This document shows positions 36,866 through 47,170 of a DNA stretch of 64,000 nt, piece after piece; the stretch's first letter is position 1; every line of letters starts with the position of its first letter. Both the position numbers and the translations under genes were made by a program. This stretch comes from Apricaphanius iberus (Eukaryota; Chordata; Actinopteri; Cyprinodontiformes; Aphaniidae), in contig JAPXFQ010002919.1 in assembly GCA_028564705.1 (NCBI GenBank), forward strand, positions 1,550,001 to 1,614,000, in the 5' to 3' direction. The notes under the pieces were generated by a model. It was not told where the DNA came from, made no database searches, and saw only the letters and a program-made list of their open reading frames with translations.

Positions 36866-37984
36866 AGTTGATCACAGGTCTATAGTCTATATAACATATT
36901 AAACAGTAACTTGTGAGCATAAAAACCTTATCACATATCATATTGATACTTTTTAATATAACATAGACATTTCTTCCAGCTTTTGCTCTTTTCTGAATCC
37001 AACCTAAACATTTCAGGCATATCAGGCAAAACAATATGTATGATTTGATACAGTATGATTTGATGCAGTAAGGTAAAAATGGTTGGAAAACCTGGCTATA
37101 AATGAAAAAGTAATCGGCCCACTGCCACCCTAAGGTGCACTGATGATGCATAAAGGAGATCAGAAAAGAAAAAAAGCACAACATAAAAACATGTAAAGCA
37201 CTGCAGGCCTCTCTCAGCTCAGTTAAGGTCAGTGTTTGTGATTCAATAATAAGAAAGAGACTGGGCTTAAACTTTCTAATATTATCTGCTAAATTGAACA
37301 ATGTCTCTTGATTCTCTTCTTTTTTTGTGTTAAATGTTGTGCAGTTGATAATAGTAATGTGAAGATGGACCATTGCAACTAAGAAAAAACTGTAAGATAC
37401 TGGGTCATAGTTTTAAACAGTGTGTTCTACTCAGAAATTCTCCAATTTGACAAAATCTTGAAAGATATCTAGTATTAATCATTTTACGGTCTATTTCCTA
37501 AAACGTTGACTCACTCCAAAAAATACAAAGAAAAAAACAGACTCTAACATGGATTCTACAGACTACTATTGGGAGGGAGAATAAGGAGAGTATTCAACAT
37601 AAGAACGGAATGTTCAAAATATCCTCTAGGTTGATTAAAGATGGAACTTTTGTCTCAAGTTTTCTGGTCTCTCTCAGGAGTTTAAAGAAACTGTTTTATT
37701 GCCAGGTTTGAACTTCAGAGGCCTTACAGTGATTTAAAGGGAAAAAGAAAAGAGGCAAAGTCCCTGAACCCTCAACGAAGGTCAGAATGTTACAGTGCAA
37801 ATGAAAAATAGATCCATGATTTTATTTCCACCACAATCTTTAAACTGCAGAGCAATCAAAAAAATGTCAGCAAAACGTTGTACGTTTTAGATCAAATGTG
37901 ATCTCATGACTGAAGCTGTTTCACATTCAGGGTTTCAAATATGCAGTCATTTTAGTGAATAGAAATACAAACTTTTGTTCATCT

Positions 37985-38275
37985 TTAAGTCCATCTATTT
38001 TCTTTACATGCTTCTGCAACAGGGTCATGGGTTGGGAGGTGGGTTTCTATTATTGCCAGACTATTATGCATGCAAACACACTCATACTTAAGGGCAATTT
38101 AGAGAGACCCATTGAGCTTTTGGACTGTGGGAGGAAGATTGAGTACCTAGTGAGGACCCAGGCATGTACAGGGAGAACATGCAAACTCCATGAACAGAAG
38201 CACCAGGCAGGGATTTGAATGCAGAACCATTTTGCTGCAACGCAATAGTACCTATTAATTAACTGTGCTGAATAC
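37985..38275 (+). repeat. Dispersed fish repeat, downstream part
   Basis: TTAAGGGCAATTTAGAGAGACC, a TTTTGGACTGTGGGAGGAAG block, GGGAGAACATGCAAACTCCA and CAGGGATTTGAATGCAGAACC occur in the order of a very common fish interspersed repeat. The upstream part of the same family is at 41103-41225, and a third fragment is at 50445-50545. Confidence 0.6.
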
Positions 38276-38769
38276 TTTGCAGATACCTAATGCTTAAGGA
38301 CCCACTCCGATAATCTTTTGAGCTATTTTAAATGTTCTCAGTGGTCTTTAAATTATTATGCCGTTTTAAGCCAAAGACACAAAACCTGTTCTGCTAGCTT
38401 CTAGCCCCTCACATCACCGATGCAATAATCAGACCTATCCAGCCAGATGGCAGCTAGGACAAGGAACATGAAAACATACATAGATCTAGTTGTTCACTAG
38501 TAGAGGCATCAGAATGGTATTGCGATGTCTTGGAAACATAGCCGAAGGATGTGATGAGGACTAAAACGTTCAGAGGCTTATTTTCGCTGTTCATTCGTTT
38601 TGGGGTTTTTTATGGCCTTTATTATTGTGTTGGACAAACCACTTATTTTGGAGGATTTTAATCGGACCGTTGTGGATGTATAAAGACAGTTTTTATTTGA
38701 GATTGATCGGTTTTGTCCCGTTTATTGGACAACGACATGGTAAGTTGCAATTTTTATCTCCTGCATACG

Positions 38770-39075
38770 TGTGGGGGTGTGTGTGTGGGCGTGTTTTAAT
38801 ATATTTGTGGGGACCAAAAATTGGAAGTTTACTATCCTCGTGAGGACCGACAGCAATTGTGGGGACCAAAATCCCGGACCCCACAAATCTGAAGGCATTT
38901 TTGAGGCTCAAAATGTGGTTTTAGTGTCAGGGTTACAGTTAGGTTAGGGTTAGGGTTAGGCATTCATTTTTGATGGTTAAGGTAAGGGGCTACGGAAAGT
39001 ATTATGTCAATGAGAAGTCCCCAAAAAGATAGTAAAACACAATTATGTGTGTGCGCGTGTGTGTGTGTGACTGGT
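38770..39075. repeat. TTAGGG-containing dispersed block with (GT)n ends
   Basis: The order is a GT-rich stretch (38772-38790), paired GTGGGGACCAAAA words (38809 and 38859), three or four TTAGGG-like repeats (38940-38960), a GAGAAGTCCCCA block, and a (GT)n tract at 39043-39070. It resembles a short conserved repeat often seen in fish. The telomere-like words are too few for an interstitial telomere. Confidence 0.5.
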
Positions 39076-39570
39076 ATGATTGGTGTATATTTGAATCACA
39101 AGACTTTTAGCTTTCAAATTATATAAAACATGTGTAAACTAATAGAAATTAGAAGTAAGAATATCTGTGGATTTAAACGTGAAAGTTGGTGGAGTGCAGT
39201 TACAGGCCATCATAACGCTAAAGCATTGCAACCACCTGCAACACATACAGTAGTAGCCACATAGAAGTTCCCAGTAAATGTAACTCTTTAAACAGTCTCT
39301 CTAAACGCATTATCACACTCACACAGCAGGCACACAATTTGAGTATTGACCCCTGGTTTAGACTACTGAAAGCAGAACATTAAAATCACTGCTCCTCCCC
39401 GTGGACAAAACAGACATTGCAGCTGGATTTCAGTCAGGCTCCTTGGGGGCGGGGCCTCACTGTGATGTCATAGTGGGGGGATTACATTACCACCACTGAC
39501 CTGTCATGGACCAAACTTGGACCCATTGACAGTAGAGCAGCCATCGTTGCTTCCCCTCAGTGTGGAGTGG

Positions 39571-39578
39571 GTTATATG
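39571..39578. repeat. hAT target-site duplication, left
   Basis: GTTATATG, identical to 40801-40808 at the other side of the element. Confidence 0.9.
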
Positions 39579-40800
39579 TAGGGTGACCACCCGTCCCGCG
39601 TAGCGCGTGTGTGCACAGCGTTTGAAGCCCAATTCATGCGTCCCGCAAATTGAGACCATGTCACGCATAATCATTAATCAATGCTTGCTAAAACAAAAAA
39701 AAGTTGGTCGCTCTATATCCTGGAGCAGCAGGCAGCCAAACGAACTTTACTTGACAGTTCAACACGCTACTATCTGCCCCACCCACTCAGTTAAACTTCT
39801 GACCAGGTTGCTGTCAACTTTTTTGTTGTCATGAAAACACGTGCATAGCCTACTAGACACTTGGAATGGAATCGCGCGCTTTCTATGGAGAAAGCAGAAA
39901 GAAAATGGAGAAAGAGACTGAGTCTGAGGCAGCGCCGTCATCAATTAAAAAGAGAAGATGTGGGTATAACAAAGACTGGGAAAATGAATATTTGTGGCTT
40001 AAATGTGTTGAGGGGGATACCGAGAGGGCTTTTTGTGACTTATGCAAAACGTCCTTTTCCATCGGACATGGAGGGCAATACGATGTCAAACGACACAGAC
40101 TCACGGAGACTCACAAGAAACGTATCCAACAGAAGGAGACATCAAAATCTATGGATGCTTTTCTCCGACCTAAAAATGACTTTCTAGCAGACAAAGTGAC
40201 AGCTGCAGAGGTCACGAATGTGTATCACACTGTCCAACACGCGTCATCATATCGAGCAGGAGATTGTGGGACAAAGCTAGCACCAACGACTTATCCGGAC
40301 TCGGACATTGCCAAGAGGATGGCTTGTGGTCAGACGAAGGCAGAAGCCATTGTCACGGATGTGCTTGCTCCTGCCTCGGTCGAAGATTGCTTGAAAGTCC
40401 TCAAAAGACCACTGAATGAGCAACGAGAGGCAACAACCAAAGGTAAAGTAAACGTTATGTTCATGCACATTGTTGTGTGTTAGCTATTTGCCTAACGTTA
40501 GCTCATGTTAGCTAATCATCTTCTTACTATAATTTTCTTTTATGAAATTTTTATATTATAAAAAAATACACATTGGTTGCCCTATTCATGAGCATAAATC
40601 AGCTGATTATGCAATACCATGTTTAGTGGAATAGGGCATTATTAATATAGCACGTAAGGTGGTATGTGCTAGAAATGGGTAAACCATCAGTGAGTCAGCC
40701 CGTGGGGTGGGGGCACCGCCGCGCCAGGCAGTGTCCCACATTGTCCCTCGGAAACATACCCCTTGTCCCCCCTTGGGCTTATTAGCAGGTGGTCACCCTA
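39579..40800 (+). mobile_element. hAT transposon, internally deleted (1222 bp)
   Basis: Terminal inverted repeats start TAGGGTGACCACC on the left and end GGTGGTCACCCTA on the right. The element is flanked by a perfect 8-bp duplication GTTATATG, as expected for hAT elements. The interior keeps the 5' part, including the first coding exon of a hAT transposase with a BED-type zinc finger. The catalytic RNase-H-like core and dimerisation region are absent, so the copy cannot move by itself. The perfect duplications and open exon imply a recent insertion. Confidence 0.92.
39866..40442 (+). CDS. hAT transposase N-terminal exon with BED zinc finger
   Basis: Starts at ATG 39866 and is open for 205 codons to a stop at 40483. 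A good splice donor (AAAG|GTAAAG) at 40442/40443 suggests that the authentic exon ends there, about 192 residues in. Residues 38-85 form a BED-type finger: aromatic LWLKC at 43-47, Cys57-x2-Cys60, and His77-x5-His83, with the FSIGHGG block at 64-70. Residues 112-170 match the linker that precedes the hAT catalytic core (EVTNVYHTVQHASSYR and TKAEAIVTDVLAP). The finger binds transposon ends; the catalytic exons are deleted in this copy. If transcribed, it would yield a DNA-binding fragment. Basic residues near 28-31 could act in nuclear import. The hAT assignment is firm because of the terminal repeats and 8-bp duplications; expression is unknown. Confidence 0.8.
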
Positions 40801-40808
40801 GTTATATG
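40801..40808. repeat. hAT target-site duplication, right
   Basis: GTTATATG, identical to 39571-39578. Confidence 0.9.
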
Positions 40809-41102
40809 ACTATTTCCAAACAATTCAAAGTTCTACAGTGAGAAAGATTTTTCACAAAGAGAAAATACTAAAGAGACAGCTGCGCTGCGCCATGTCCTTC
40901 CGTCTTGCAGCGACGACTTACAGCTTTGCTTTGTCGTAATATAGTCCCTAGTCTAAATTGGCTACTGTTATTCCTTTGTGTTAGCTATTGTTTTCACATG
41001 CAATCAATGTTATTTTTGAGGCAGCTATGAATAATTATGATCATTATTGAGTATCTTTCATGATTTTTACACACAAAATGTTGGCTGTTACCATTTACTT
41101 AT

Positions 41103-41225
41103 ATCCATCCATCCATTTTCTGAACCGCTTAGTTCTCAAGGGGTTGAGGGGAGCTGGTGCCTATCTCCAGCTGTCAATGGGTGAGAACAGGGGTACACCC
41201 TGGACAGGTCGCCACTCTATCACAG
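41103..41225 (+). repeat. Dispersed fish repeat, upstream part
   Basis: ATCCATCCATCCATTTTCTG followed by ACCGCTTAGTT, GGGGTTGAGGGGAGCTGGTG, CCTATCTCCAGCTGTCAATG and GGGTACACCCTGGACAGGTC is the start of a highly abundant fish interspersed repeat. Its distal part is at 37985-38275. Confidence 0.7.
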
Positions 41226-41249
41226 CATTTACTTATATTGCATATGTTA

Positions 41250-41375
41250 AACTACAGCAAACCTAACTGCTGCCAGATTAGGAGAAAGACTGGGCTGGTT
41301 ACATAATCCTTTTTCTCACTTATTTAACTCTGGGGAATCTGGCAACAGACTAAATTTCACTTATTGGTGGATTAA
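41250..41375 (+). mobile_element. Partial copy of the 14690-15039 MITE
   Basis: AGCAAACCTAACTGCTGCCAG, ATTAGGAGAAAGACTG, TTTTTCTCACTTATTTAAC and TCTGGGGAATCTGG match the right half of the TTAA-flanked MITE in the same order. The outer end (GTATCCCT) is lost. Confidence 0.7.
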
Positions 41376-41677
41376 GAAATGACACATACATACATGTATA
41401 TGTATCATGAATGTGGATTTTTCTCAGTGTGTTATCACTCAACTACTGTTTTTCTTTAATCTAACTCAAAGTCACTCAGCTATACTGACATCTACCAGCT
41501 TCCAGAGAAAGTTGATGTACTGCAATTGTGTTTCCACTTTTCTTCTTTGGAAGGCAAAACAAAGAGAAGTGGCTAAATCCAATAAGCCATGTATGTTCTG
41601 ATACCAGAAATAGAGTTTACCTTTGAAATATGCAGTACAGTGTACCTGGCTGTCTGCAGTAAATCATCAGTTACTGG

Positions 41678-42055
41678 TAGGAATGCAACAATACCACTTT
41701 TTCAAACCGACAGAATACAAATACTTGGATCTGAGTACTTGCCGATACCAAGTACTAATGCCAGTACTTCTACCATACAAAAAACGCAATGAAATGGAGG
41801 ACACGTTATATTTTCTTCTCTGCTTTTTACAACAAATGATGGTGAATTACATACAAAAATAGAATATTAATAAAAATAACCACAAAACAAAAATTTCAAG
41901 TGAAAAATAACAAATTATTGTTAAATTATTTCAGAGTTTCCACATTTTAAGTATCCGTTCATGGTATCGGTTGACTAATCGATTCCGATACGAGCAAATT
42001 AGAACAGTACCAGACACCCATACCAGATACCAGAATAGGTATCGGTGCATCCCTA
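41678..42055. mobile_element. hAT-type MITE (378 bp)
   Basis: The right end GGTATCGGTGCATCCCTA and the diverged left end TAGGAATGCAACAATACC are inverted repeats of the TAGGGATGCACCGATACC type common in fish hAT MITEs. Internal GTATCGG/CCGATAC words lie near both ends. The 8-bp flanks do not match, so the duplication has decayed or an end is shifted. No coding capacity. Confidence 0.65.
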
Positions 42056-43761
42056 AACAAATTGCAAATTTTTTAGTCTAAACACTGAACAATTTGTAAA
42101 GCTTGAATTTAAATTTGATCTAACTGGAAGTAAACTGGTAGTAAAGAAGATATTTACAAAAAAGAAAATATCAATTTAAACTCTTTAAATGATATTTTTG
42201 AGCAGAGGTAAACGGAACAATGACTAGAATGTGGGCAGAGAATAATATTTAAATGTGCCTGCTCTTTTTGTCTTTTTATTAAAGGAATCACTCTTTAATT
42301 TGTATGAATTCTAATTAAAGCTAAAAGTAACTACCTAGCAACTAATCAGGCTCGGCTCAGACAATATCTTTGGTTACAGACCGACTCCTTTGACATTCTC
42401 AATTACCTCACTTCATCTATTGCAAATTTCATTTAACCAGGATGACCCTTAGACCCTGAAACCGAGATTGACTTTCAAACATCTCAATGAGATTTTGATT
42501 TAGTAAGATCTGAGCATTTTGAAAGTTAATTGTTGAAACCTGTCGGAGTGGCTTATTTAATTATGGTGGGCGAGGCTTTCATTTGGGGCCTAAAAAAGCG
42601 CAGCAGGGGATTCACATCGTGGGGCTCATTTGTGCAACTCTCGCTGATCCTTTATTTATTTCTGCAGAAGTCAAAGTAATGACCCCCCCCCACACCACCA
42701 CCACCAGAAGGTAATTAAGGTGGAATCAACATTTCATTCTGTGCATGATGAGCATGTCAAGACAATTATACTTGTTAAAAAATGGAAGAGGGACTTGACG
42801 CAGGGAAGAAAAATGCTGATAACCGGAGCTGCTCAGGTCTGAATTGTGAATAATAACAGGCATTTTTGAGCATTCAGATGCAGCTGATCTACCGGCTGCT
42901 GCTTACATGAGATAATTAGGTCCAGTGTAGTCACTGGAGGAGTAAACTGGTGGAGTGGGAGTGTGCAGATTCAATCAGCTTGTATATTTTACCATATTGT
43001 TCAGCACTTGAGCTTTTAAGCAGCTTTGTCACTTGGGAAATAACAGCATTTTTACCCATCTCTTCTAGATTTGTCAGGCACATATTCATTGCTACTGATT
43101 TATGTGTCAGGTCATAGTCCATATAGGCAGTAATGTATTCCATCAATTCCACTATAGTCGAGAAGCAGAGAGGCTATGAAGAGCTTGCTCGCCTCCTGCA
43201 AAGTCTGAACTGGGTCAGGGCTGAAAACCTGCAGGCCATTTCTTTTTGCATAAGTATTTCTTTTATGTCATGACAGTTACATGGCACATAGGCAACACAG
43301 TGAATTTTTATGTAAACTTGTAAACTACTGCTTTCTTACAATTTTGAAAGGATGCTCTACAATAGTTAGAAATTAAAAGAGTCACAGCAGCTATTTGCAA
43401 ATATGCCAGTACCAGATCTGGTAAATGAATGGCGTTTTTTTTTAAGTAGAATGAAATTAGGCTAAAGCGGTTTTTCTTACTTTATCTTAACTTTTTTTTT
43501 TTCATGGCAACTCATAAAAGTTTCAGGGATTTTTATGTTTAAGGGAGTACACCAAGGGCAGTTTGTTTATTTTAATTTATTTTCAAATAGAGTTATTTAT
43601 TTATTTGTCAATCCATTTAGTTTAAGACTCAACTTAAGTGTTACTGTATATTTTAGACATATTTGCTTTTTTAAAATAATATTCAAGAAGATTATCGTTA
43701 AAATACTATTTGTTAGTTCATATGCAACAACTAAAAAATTTTATTGATATTGAACAGATCA
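42056..43761. other. Gene-free stretch
   Basis: No supported gene or repeat; short poly-C and (CCA)n tracts at about 42684-42706. Open frames of 70-73 residues show no domain. Confidence 0.4.
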
Positions 43762-45351
43762 GGGGTCCGTTCCAGAAAGCAGGTTATGTGACATAACCGG
43801 ATAGGTTTGTGGATAACTTCAACTTTCGGTTCCAAAAACGGGGGTATCTGTCAAGGTATGTTAGTAACCATAGCAACTTAATCTCTGAACATAACCTGCT
43901 CTGGACCAGGTTATGTTCTGGGTAAATTTGTTCCAGAGAGGTTCTGAGCGTGGCGTGAATTTTTAAATCATGATTGTGAAAGCACAGATTATACTATATT
44001 TTGTCAAAGTAACTTTAATTTTGTCAAACGGCAACTGTAGGACAAAACCCGTTACATATTACAAATAATCAAAAATTATTTCACAAACATATTATTAACA
44101 TGTAAGAGTATTTCAAGTAAGATTACAGAAGACCTTATATGCGGCTAAATAAAATAATCCTGCATTGTGAAACAATGACTACTGATAAGTGCATTAAAAT
44201 GCCATTAACTGGCTAAAATGATCATTGTCTAATTGGAACGTATTAATATATGTTGTAAACGTCCATTTAACAAAGTTACAGGAAGAAAGATGATGTAGTG
44301 CCCCAGGAAAGCCATCAACGACTGGTTCGGCTTAGAGAGCCAACTCCTCAGCTGTGGTGAGGGGAGATACTGGTGGCCCCTCAGCAGTTAGACGGGCCTC
44401 AGCCTTCTTTTGATTAGCTACATGATAGGAGGAAGACACAAAAAAAATACTTAATATCCCTACATCTCTCCAATAATTATTTGATTTCAATCTTACATTT
44501 TTGGAAAATCTTTTTCTGTTTCATTTTGACTTGAGAAAGAGTTTTTTTGGCTCGAGAAGGATAGCATCTAATTAAGTTAGAGGTCAATAAATGTCTAAAT
44601 CAATGTACAATATTATTGTAATCTCACTGAATTGGTGGCAAAAGAAAGTAAACTTAAATATTGATCCAACATACAGGAACAAAGTTTAAATTATACATTA
44701 TATCCTCCAGGACCACTTGACCTCAACTGGGAATAAGGGATAGAAAAAGAATACATAAAAATGAAGATTGTTGAGAGGTGGGTGATGTCTGCAATAAGGC
44801 TGAGCCAGGAGGAATGCTGTTATTCAAATTCAAGTGCAATGTAACATTTTAACCTGAAGAGGGCACTCCGGAAATTTTTGTTTTTGGTAGGAAATTAATA
44901 TTTTTTTACTAAAATGAAGAGGCATGTAGACCATACTATTAGACACTCATTTATACAGTTTATCAGCAAAAAAAAATTGATTTGGGGGTGAGTTTGAATT
45001 TAAACTCACACACACTGTTATATTTTGCCAAGCCAACGTTCTTTCTTTAGCTTTATTGCTATTTTTTCATAATGATTGGTTTGAATTCCTCATAGGTCAG
45101 TTTTAGTACTTCCAACTCCTCTTCTTTGAGGTATCCTGGGCTTTTTTCTCTTCAGTTTCCTTTGTGACTCTTGAATTTCTATGATGAGAGGGCCTTTATG
45201 TTTCAGGGTTTACCAGGAGTAGGTTGAACAACCAGATTCTTATCAGGTATTCTGGAACCGACATACTCTTGCTAAGCAGGTTTTGGGTTGATTAGCCAAG
45301 GTTTCAGGGTTTACCACATAGTAAATTAATCAAGCTTTCTGGAAAGGCCCG
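43762..45351. mobile_element. PIF/Harbinger-type transposon, decayed
   Basis: The left end GGGGTCCGTTCCAGAAAGCAG and the reverse complement of the right end (CGGGCCTTTCCAGAAAGCTTG) are inverted repeats of a type common in fish. Partial copies of the AGCAGGTT/GGTTATG words repeat inside both ends. On the minus strand the interior encodes remnants of the Myb/SANT-like accessory protein of Harbinger elements (44330-45140). The nuclease transposase is not visible. A clean 3-bp target duplication could not be read. Confidence 0.65.
44330..45140 (-). pseudogene. Harbinger Myb/SANT-like protein remnant
   Basis: At 45130-45065 the minus strand reads KEEELEVLKLTYEEFKPIIM followed by KK and a stop, the first helix region of the Myb-like DNA-binding protein carried by Harbinger elements. 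At 44405-44330 it reads KKAEARLTAEGPPVSPLTTA and EELAL, then a stop, the characteristic proline-rich segment after the Myb domain in the same family. Between them the frame is destroyed by stops and deletions. In intact elements this protein helps bring the transposase to the ends. Confidence 0.6.
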
Positions 45352-46740
45352 TGAACATCTTGTTTTCGGTATAGATTCTCTGTTGACAATCTGTTAAGAT
45401 TATTATTTGAGTCAAGATCAACTGCCAGACAAAGTAGTGTATAATGATAAAATAATGATTAAATATTGCAAACTGGGATCATCTTCCCAACATAACCAAC
45501 TGTAGTTTGGTTATATGAATAACCATTATTTATTAAATTATCTGTGTATTATCTGATTCAGTTATAAAATACTTGTTATCTTACTGTTCTTATGTTTTGT
45601 CTTGCTCATATATGTTCTCTTTGCTGGATCTAACTAAAATGCAACATTTATTTAAGAAAAGGAGAATAAAAGTCAAAATATCTGTTTAAAGTTTTGAGTT
45701 TAACAAATTTTTCAAAATTCAAATTATGCTGTGTTATAAAACAAGATAGGATTATTTTTATTGATCATTTGTAATGTCTTAAAATATAAGTGTTATACAA
45801 CATCTCTCTAGTGGATTGATTTTCCTGACATTTTGTCATTCCAAAAATGGCTGCGATTGCACAAGTATTTTTTCAGCGTTCTTGTTCATAAGACCCGAAG
45901 CTTAATTTTTAAAACCAATTTAGAAATGTTTACAGAGGTTACGAAATAATAAATCACATCAAGGTAATATCTAACTCCCATAAACCTATTATTTTGCTTG
46001 TTTCATTGGGATTGAAACAGAAATACACATGCAGCATAATTGTACAACCAAATTATGGTAACCATTGGGAAATGACTTATTTTATGTGTGCTGTTCTCAT
46101 TTCACGCCTGATGGAGTCTCACCTTTAACCAGGAGGTGCATGTCTTTTAGTGCCAATTCAGGCACAGTATTCTAATAAAGGTATAACAGAAGCATTCTCC
46201 CTTTTTAATTGGACATTGTTAAAATGACATATCAATCCTGCTGCAGAAATGTCCCTTCCATGTTTTCTGTAATTGAAACATTCCCCAGTTTCTGCTCACT
46301 TTTTCTGCTTTACAAAAGATTGAGACTTCTTATTTATAGCAAATCCAATCTACCCATAAAGTTGGTTATAGCTGACAATGAGCATAAAATCATCAATCAG
46401 TTCATTTATTTTATTATTTATACAGTGATGATCAGATTTAGTGTCCTACAAAATGTAGATCCCTTAGCTTTTTTTGACTACTGAGATGTTTTTATTTAGA
46501 AAAAAATAAAAATGATATTGAGTTTTGAAAATTATTACCAAGAAATAATTTAAATAGTTTGAAGTTGCAACTGTTCTGTACTATACAGTACTGTACATTT
46601 CCTCATTTGGGGACCAAGTCACCAGAGTCTGAGGAAGAAGGGAGAAGAAGGGAGAGATGCCCAGTCCAATATTGAGGTCCAGAGTCTGTGTGGATTTGGG
46701 GAGCCATGTCATCTGGTGTTGGTCCACAGGGCTTTTGCAT
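45352..46740. other. Gene-free stretch
   Basis: No gene or named repeat supported; the 91-codon open frame at 46209-46484 has no domain. Confidence 0.4.
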
Positions 46741-46844
46741 TAGGGTGCATTCACACCACCACCAGCTAAGAACATCAACAATGTTGCAATCTTGGTCCCA
46801 AATCGAATCAAGTCTACTTTACTATCAGGTGTGAATGTAGCCTA
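46741..46844. mobile_element. Very short MITE (104 bp)
   Basis: TAGGGTGCATTCACACC at the left is matched by GGTGTGAATGTAGCCTA at the right, an inverted repeat with about 14 of 17 positions paired. The whole unit can fold into a hairpin. Flanking bases give no unambiguous duplication. Confidence 0.6.
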
Positions 46845-46904
46845 AGGCAGTAATTTATAAAAAAGGGGCGCAAATCAAGTACAGAGTACATATAAATGAT
46901 TGTA

Positions 46905-47170
46905 CTTTTCTGAAGTCTTACATTTCACTATTTAAAATCCGTGTTTTATTGATTGTAATGTAATATTCAAATTTTTTGATATTTTGAATTCAGGGTTTTA
47001 ACTAGCCGTGAGCCATATTCATCAAAATGATAATACATGCTTGAAATATATTGTTTTGCATGTAATACGTCAATATAGTATTTTAGTTTCACATTTTAAT
47101 TTGTATTACAGAAAGAAATTAACTTTTGCATGATGTTCTAATTTTTTGAGTTTCACCTGTATGTTCAATA
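46905..47170 (+). repeat. AT-rich dispersed repeat, fullest copy
   Basis: GTTTTATTGATTGTAATGTA, ATATTTTGAATTCAGGG, AACTAGCCGTGAGCCATATT, a GAAATATATTGTTTTGC block and TTACAGAAAGAAATTAAC with AATTTTTTGAGTTTCACCTGTA follow the order of an interspersed fish repeat. Shorter fragments lie at 19957-20030 and 27290-27420. No coding capacity. Confidence 0.55.

Larger units (their letters stand above)
36553..37549 (-). mobile_element. Candidate LTR on the minus strand
   Basis: The segment is bounded by TGTTAG (36553) and CTAACA (ending 37549). On the minus strand there is an AATAAA signal (36680-36675) about 120 bases before the 3' end. Upstream of it lie a triplicated CAGATTAACATAT unit (36703-36757) and three palindromic CArG-type boxes (36765-36865). 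This order (enhancer repeats, polyadenylation signal, short 3' part ending CTAACA) resembles a solo LTR read from right to left. The flanks do not give a matching target-site duplication, so the limits and the LTR call are tentative. The 190-codon open frame over 36801-37373 has no retroviral or other domain. Confidence 0.35.

Noticed and set aside
36801..37373. 190-codon open frame, minus strand
   Set aside because: No recognisable domain; it reads through the CArG palindromes (repeated N-x-T-x-Y-G), as expected from repeated AT-rich DNA.
38936..38960. Interstitial telomere
   Set aside because: Only three or four imperfect TTAGGG-like units, part of a longer repeat block.
39861..40187. 108-codon frame overlapping the hAT exon
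   Set aside because: A shadow of the BED-finger exon in another frame, with no domain of its own.
39330..40940. Older transposon around the hAT element
   Set aside because: GGTTTAGACTACTG at about 39355 and TAGTCTAAATTGG at about 40949 look inverted, but the match is too short and uneven.
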